Shown in pieces: positions 20,619-24,531 of a stretch of DNA of 24,531 nucleotides. Each line of letters opens with the position of its first letter. The stretch's first letter is position 1. Position numbers and translations under genes: made by a program. This DNA comes from an uncultured Oscillospiraceae bacterium (GTDB lineage Bacteria; Bacillota; Clostridia; Oscillospirales; Oscillospiraceae). A model generated the notes under the pieces. That model was not told where the DNA came from. It was given only the letters and a program-made list of their open reading frames with translations, and did not search any database. The stretch lies in the NCBI GenBank assembly GCA_958426425.1, contig CATZYY010000022.1, forward strand, positions 1 through 24,531, written 5' to 3'.

Positions 20619-23600
20619 TTACTTGTTGTACTGCTCCATCCGCCAGACAATGGCGGACACCTGACCGCGGGTCAGGGTATTGTTGGGGCGGTAGGTGCTG
20701 GTTCCGTTGCTGAAATAGCCCTCCACGATGCCGGCGGCATTCAGGGCCCGCACGGAGGCATCGGTGGTGTCGGTAAAGGGCTGGACACTGGAGAGGTTGG
20801 AGGTGTTCAACTTCATGGCGCCGGCGGCAATCTGGGCCACCTGGAGCCGGGTGATGGGCTTGGTCAGATCCACGTCGCTGCGGGTGATGATGCCCTCAGA
20901 CTGGGCCTTGGCCAGGTATCCGCTGAACACGTTGGAGGATACGGCGGGCTGCTCCGGATAACCGGCGGCCAGCATAATCAGCTTCAAAGCGGCGCCATAG
21001 GTGATGGTGCTGTTGGGCTTAAAGGACCCGTCGGAATAGCCGTCAATTACCTTGGCGTCACTGAGTTCCACCACGTATTTGTAGCACCAGGTGGAGGTGG
21101 ACACATCCTTAAAGCTTCTGGCGCTGCTGAGAACACCCAGGGAGAACAAGCCCGTGGCAATGGGCGTGCCGCTGGTGTTGTAGGCCACATAGGGGATCTG
21201 CACGGAGCCGGTGAAGGTGCTGGTGGGCACGAACCGCAGCTGACTGATGTGCTGTGTGCCGGAGGCATAGGTATACAGAGTATTGGTAGTGGCCCGGGTA
21301 GAGCCGGTGCCCACGTAAACAGTGCCCTGAGAGGCAGCGGGCAGGCTCAAAAGCTGAATGCTGCCCAGAGAGATACCAGTAGATGTGGAAACGGCACTGT
21401 AAATGGCACTGGCCGGGAAAGTTACGGCATTACCCCGCTGGGTGACGCCATAGACCTCTGAGACAGCACTGGAGTTGACGCTGATGAGAATGGTGCCGTT
21501 GAGAGAGCGGGACCCGCTGCCATAGGCGGTGAAGGGAATGGTGACGCAGTAGTTGTTGCCGGAGGGCACGTAGGTCAGCTCCGTCAGGGCGTACTGGGCG
21601 GTTGAGACGGGGCTGAAATAGAGCACCTGGCTGTTGTAGTTGGAGGAGGTCAGCCGCAGACTGGTGGAGGTGCCGTACTGACTGGCGCCGTAATAGTTGT
21701 AGTACAGGCTGCCGGTGCTAGGTACACCGCCCAGAGTCACGTACTGCAGCGTATAGCCGGGATAGCTGTTGCTGAAATACCGAGCAATGTCGTTGGCATT
21801 GATCTGGAGATTGGAGCCGTATGTAGCAGCGTAGCGAATGTCACCGGAGACGGTTGTGGATGCGGAGGATTTGCCGGCCGTGAAGACCAGAGTGCCGTCC
21901 ACATACTTGCTGGAGGAGTAATAGGCGCGGAAGGTAAGCTTTACGTCGTCCTTGAAGGTTTTGTCGGCCACGAAAGTCAGGTCGTCCAGATCATAGTAAT
22001 CATTGTCTTCGTCGTAAGTGCCGTTGTAGAAGAACGTGGCCCTGGCAAGACTGGAGTAGCTGAAGGAATCCTCATTTCGTCCGCCGTAGTCATAGTACAG
22101 GGTGCTGTCGGAGAAGGTAGAGGAACTGGGACGGTCGAAGATTACATACTTCAAAGAGCCGCTGGGACCGTTTTTGTTATAGAAATCATAGAAGTCGTCC
22201 TGGTCAATATAGACCTTGTTACCAGCTGCTACCTCATAGGTAATTGTGGAGGTGGAGGACTTGCCAGTGGTGAAGACCAGAGTGCCGTCCACATACTTGC
22301 TGGAGGAGTAATAGGCGCGGAAGGTAAGCTTTACGTCGTCCTTGAAGGTTTTGTCGGCCACGAAAGTCAGGTCGTCCAGATCATAGTAATCGTTGTCTTC
22401 GTCGTAAGTGCCGTTGTAATAGAAAGTAGCTCTGGCAAGACTGGAGTAGCTGAAGGAGTCCTCATTTCGTCCGCCGTAGTCATAATACAGGGTGCTGTCG
22501 GAGAAGGTGGAGGAACTGGGGCGATCAAAGACTACGTATTTTAAAGAGCCGCTGGGACCGTTGTCCTTGTAAAAATCGTAGAAGTCGTCCTGGTCAATAT
22601 AGACCTTGTCGCCGGCCGAGACTTCATAAGTGATGGTCGTTTTGGAAGATTTGCCGGAAGTAAAGACTAAAGAGCCCTCCACATATTTGCCGGAGCTGGA
22701 GTAAGCGCGGAAGGTAAGCTTTACATCATCTTTGAAACTCTTGTCAGCCACAAAGGTCAGATCGTCCAGATCGTATTCCTCATGGTCTTCATCATAGCTG
22801 CCGCGGTAATAAAAGGTGCCGCTGGAAAGGGAATTGCGGGTTAAAGTGACCTCGTTCTTTCCGCCATAGTTATAGTACAGAGTGCCGTGGTCAAAGGCAT
22901 CGGAGTCAGGGCGGTCAAAAACGACATAGTCCAGGGAGCCGGAAGATGTATTGTCATCAAAGAAATCGTAAAAATCGTCCTCATCCAGGTAGACCTTGTC
23001 GCCGGCCTCCACTGTATAGGAGAGGTCGGATTTGGCTGTGACGGAGGAGGATTCCGTGGAGGAGATGATAACAGCGCCGTCTACATACCGGCTGGAATTG
23101 CAGTAGGCCCGGAAGGACAGCTCAATTTCGTCTTCAAAGCTCTTTTCGGCTACAAAGGCCAGCTCGTCCAGGTCGTATTCTTCATTCCGCTCATCATAGC
23201 TGCCGTCGTAATAGAAGGTACCATTAGACAGGTCGCTGGCGCTGAGGCTCATCTCATCCCGGCCGCCGTAATTGTAGTAAAGGGTACCATCAGAGAAGAC
23301 GGAGGAGTTGGGACGGTCGAAAATCACATAGTCCAGAGTATAGCCCGGATAGGCCTTTTTCACCATATCGTAAAAATCGTCTTCATCAAAATAGACATAG
23401 CTGCCGGGCCGTACCTCATAAGTGATATCCTCGCCGCTGCCTGTGCCCATAGAATAGGAGCACACATCGCACCGGCCGTCCCGATTGGAGTCATCGTGAC
23501 GGCTCTTGGAGGAAGAATCTACCGTGCCGCAGTTGGAGCAGGCCAGCCAGTGATAGGTGCTGTCATAGGAATAGGTGCGATAGACATGGCTGGTCGTGGA

Positions 23601-23828
23601 GAGGGTCTCAATGCCGCTGGTGCCGCACGAGTTGCATTTGAGAATCCGCCAGCCAGTGGCTTGGCAGGTGGGATCCTTGGAACCTAAAATTGTGTAAGAT
23701 GAGTGGGAGCAAGTGGGATCACTGCTGGTGTTCCAAACAAGAGCGGCCCCTGCTGTGGGGACTGCACTGAGCATCAGCACCAGAGCCAGAATCAGAGCCG
23801 GAACCTTTGTGTGAAAAAATCGTTTCAT
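20619..23828 (-). CDS. Large secreted SLH protein with tandem acidic repeats
   Basis: The start chosen is the ATG at 23826-23828, with GGAGG 8 nt upstream, rather than the ATG 15 bp before, which lies on that site; this gives 1069 residues. Signal peptide 1-29. Residues 38-125 are Cys-rich, with HWLACSNCG then HDDSNRDGRCDVC, a pattern seen in clostridial surface proteins that probably binds a metal. Four repeats of ~130 residues follow (134-263, 269-397, 398-527, 528-657), each with a DEDDFYD- or DQDDFYD-type motif, FDRP, LYYxYGG, YDLDDLTFVA and LTFRAY. Two more distant beta domains (about 663-788, 790-902) precede three C-terminal SLH domains (904-945, 963-1008, 1016-1065). The acidic clusters could bind calcium; no enzyme motif is visible. 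It is likely a cell-wall-anchored structural or adhesive surface protein. Confidence 0.9.
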   Translation of the reverse strand: MKRFFHTKVPALILALVLMLSAVPTAGAALVWNTSSDPTCSHSSYTILGSKDPTCQATGWRILKCNSCGTSGIETLSTTSHVYRTYSYDSTYHWLACSNCGTVDSSSKSRHDDSNRDGRCDVCSYSMGTGSGEDITYEVRPGSYVYFDEDDFYDMVKKAYPGYTLDYVIFDRPNSSVFSDGTLYYNYGGRDEMSLSASDLSNGTFYYDGSYDERNEEYDLDELAFVAEKSFEDEIELSFRAYCNSSRYVDGAVIISSTESSSVTAKSDLSYTVEAGDKVYLDEDDFYDFFDDNTSSGSLDYVVFDRPDSDAFDHGTLYYNYGGKNEVTLTRNSLSSGTFYYRGSYDEDHEEYDLDDLTFVADKSFKDDVKLTFRAYSSSGKYVEGSLVFTSGKSSKTTITYEVSAGDKVYIDQDDFYDFYKDNGPSGSLKYVVFDRPSSSTFSDSTLYYDYGGRNEDSFSYSSLARATFYYNGTYDEDNDYYDLDDLTFVADKTFKDDVKLTFRAYYSSSKYVDGTLVFTTGKSSTSTITYEVAAGNKVYIDQDDFYDFYNKNGPSGSLKYVIFDRPSSSTFSDSTLYYDYGGRNEDSFSYSSLARATFFYNGTYDEDNDYYDLDDLTFVADKTFKDDVKLTFRAYYSSSKYVDGTLVFTAGKSSASTTVSGDIRYAATYGSNLQINANDIARYFSNSYPGYTLQYVTLGGVPSTGSLYYNYYGASQYGTSTSLRLTSSNYNSQVLYFSPVSTAQYALTELTYVPSGNNYCVTIPFTAYGSGSRSLNGTILISVNSSAVSEVYGVTQRGNAVTFPASAIYSAVSTSTGISLGSIQLLSLPAASQGTVYVGTGSTRATTNTLYTYASGTQHISQLRFVPTSTFTGSVQIPYVAYNTSGTPIATGLFSLGVLSSARSFKDVSTSTWCYKYVVELSDAKVIDGYSDGSFKPNSTITYGAALKLIMLAAGYPEQPAVSSNVFSGYLAKAQSEGIITRSDVDLTKPITRLQVAQIAAGAMKLNTSNLSSVQPFTDTTDASVRALNAAGIVEGYFSNGTSTYRPNNTLTRGQVSAIVWRMEQYNK
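21858..22637 (-). repeat. Two nearly identical 390-bp tandem repeats inside the SLH gene
   Basis: Copies at 22248-22637 and 21858-22247 encode residues 398-527 and 528-657. About 120 bp (21881-22000 against 22271-22390) appear identical by eye, and most other differences are synonymous. The two upstream copies (22638-23024 and 23040-23429) are clearly more diverged. This indicates a recent duplication or gene conversion. Confidence 0.85.
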
Positions 23829-23879
23829 CAGGAATACCTCCATTGATTACACGGGTTTTACGTTAACCTAGTTCATCTC

Positions 23880-23909
23880 CTTGTACCATATCGAAAAGCA
23901 GCTGCACAA
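23880..23909 (-). promoter_or_regulatory. Possible promoter of the large SLH gene
   Basis: On the minus strand, TTGTGC (complement of 23904-23909), 18 bp, TACAAG (complement of 23880-23885) preceded by TGG. The match is weak outside the extended -10. A run of A/T (23937-23960) upstream could act as an UP element. Confidence 0.35.
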
Positions 23910-24003
23910 TCATGAACAAATTGTGAACGAACGTGGTTTTTTAAAAAAATTTTTTTCGGTTGGCAGACAAGTAAAAGAATCGCCGTTTTTTTGCGCATTT
24001 TTC

Positions 24004-24032
24004 TTTACAAATGCGGTTTCCTCCTATATAAT
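24004..24032 (+). promoter_or_regulatory. Sigma-A promoter of prfB
   Basis: TTTACA (24004-24009), 17 bp, consensus TATAAT (24027-24032). It is about 38 bp before the prfB ATG and probably drives that gene. Confidence 0.8.
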
Positions 24033-24070
24033 ATTCTGGTTAATGAAATTCTGTAAATGGAGAAAACGCC

Positions 24071-24531
24071 ATGGCCTTAATCGAATATGACGAATACAAG
24101 CAGAAGCTCAGAGACCTGGGGCCGGAGCTGGACAAGCTCTCTGCCGCCCTGGATATGGACGGCGCCCAGGCCGAGGCTGCCAAGCTGGAGGACGAGACCG
24201 CCCAGGACGGCTTCTGGAACGACCTTGAGCGGTCCCAGAAGGTACAGCAGCGGCTTAAGCAGCTGCAAAATAAAATCGCCCGGCACAAGAAGCTGGTAAG
24301 CGAATGGGAGGATCTGACCGCCCTGTGCGAGATGGGCCAGGAGGCGGAGGACGAGGAGCTGCTTGCTGAGCTGAAGGAGGGCTTCACCGCCCTGGAGGAG
24401 AAGGTGGAGGAGACTCGCCTGACCACGCTGCTCTCCGGTGAGTACGACGGCAACAGCGTGATTCTGACCTTCCACGCCGGCGCCGGCGGCACCGAGGCCC
24501 AGGACTGGGCCCAGATGCTCTACCGCATGTA
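24071..24531 (+). CDS. prfB: Peptide chain release factor 2, N-terminal part
   Basis: The frame opens at the ATG at 24071, 8 nt after TGGAG, and runs off the right edge, giving the first 153 residues. The coiled-coil N-terminal domain (about 1-110, with DGFWNDLERSQKVQQRL) is followed by SVILTFHAGAGGTEAQDW (about 130-147), the typical start of the RF domain 2 in RF2. RF2 ends translation at UGA and UAA; the GGQ catalytic loop lies beyond the window. Most prfB genes carry an autoregulatory frameshift near codon 25 (CUU UGA C). Here that position reads CTG GAT in one continuous frame, so the gene has no such site and control by UGA read-through is absent. Confidence 0.95.
   Translation, partial: MALIEYDEYKQKLRDLGPELDKLSAALDMDGAQAEAAKLEDETAQDGFWNDLERSQKVQQRLKQLQNKIARHKKLVSEWEDLTALCEMGQEAEDEELLAELKEGFTALEEKVEETRLTTLLSGEYDGNSVILTFHAGAGGTEAQDWAQMLYRM

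Noticed and set aside
20619..23828. CRISPR-like repetition in the large SLH gene
   Set aside because: The repeats are 390 bp, in frame and encode a protein domain; there are no short repeats with unique spacers.

Overview
The window looks like a chromosomal core segment of a spore-forming, fairly GC-rich member of the Clostridia, most likely an Oscillospiraceae of the Flavonifractor/Pseudoflavonifractor type. This is inferred from the B. subtilis-like yab sporulation/division cluster, the S-layer-homology (SLH) surface proteins, the Bacillota-type long HPF and bifunctional Rel, and strong AGGAGG-type ribosome binding sites. I could not run a taxonomic search. No phage, IS, CRISPR or defence island is visible.

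Layout. 1-285: 5' part of a PIN/NYN-like gene (minus strand, runs off the left edge). 425-1098: hpf with its own promoter and terminator. 1099-1530: intergenic region with a possible small plus-strand RNA. 1531-6418 (minus strand): a yab cluster read in the order SpoVB/YabM-like flippase, mazG, hup, rqcP (yabO), yabP, yabQ, divIC, yabR. This matches the B. subtilis order except that an HU gene with its own terminator is inserted. A sigma-E-like promoter sits just before yabP. 6522-11754 (minus strand): a compact string of dtd, a hypothetical gene, an MBL-fold hydrolase, hemZ, a uridine-kinase-like P-loop kinase, a zinc-ribbon protein and purine nucleoside phosphorylase. 11755-12205: a hairpin-rich stretch with no convincing gene. 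12206-16506 (minus strand): recJ then relA, overlapping by one base.

16507-24531: a divergent promoter region separates recJ from a plus-strand SLH protein whose C-terminal half looks like a GH18 hydrolase that has lost its catalytic glutamate. Then come a small P-loop protein, a D-Ala-D-Ala carboxypeptidase, a plus-strand tRNA-Gly(CCC) with promoter and terminator, a hairpin-rich spacer, and a 1069-residue secreted SLH protein (minus strand) with four tandem 130-residue acidic repeats. The start of prfB closes the window on the plus strand.

How it fits together. recJ, relA and dtd form a known Bacillota neighbourhood of DNA repair, stringent response and D-aminoacyl-tRNA proofreading. The yab cluster joins ribosome rescue (RqcP), nucleotide housekeeping (MazG), nucleoid structure (HU), septation (DivIC) and spore coat/cortex functions (YabP, YabQ, SpoVB-like). 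The right third is a cell-envelope region with two SLH proteins and a penicillin-binding carboxypeptidase. The window is mostly ordinary core genome. The points of real interest are the two SLH proteins, the long yabQ/divIC overlap and the two structured intergenic regions.
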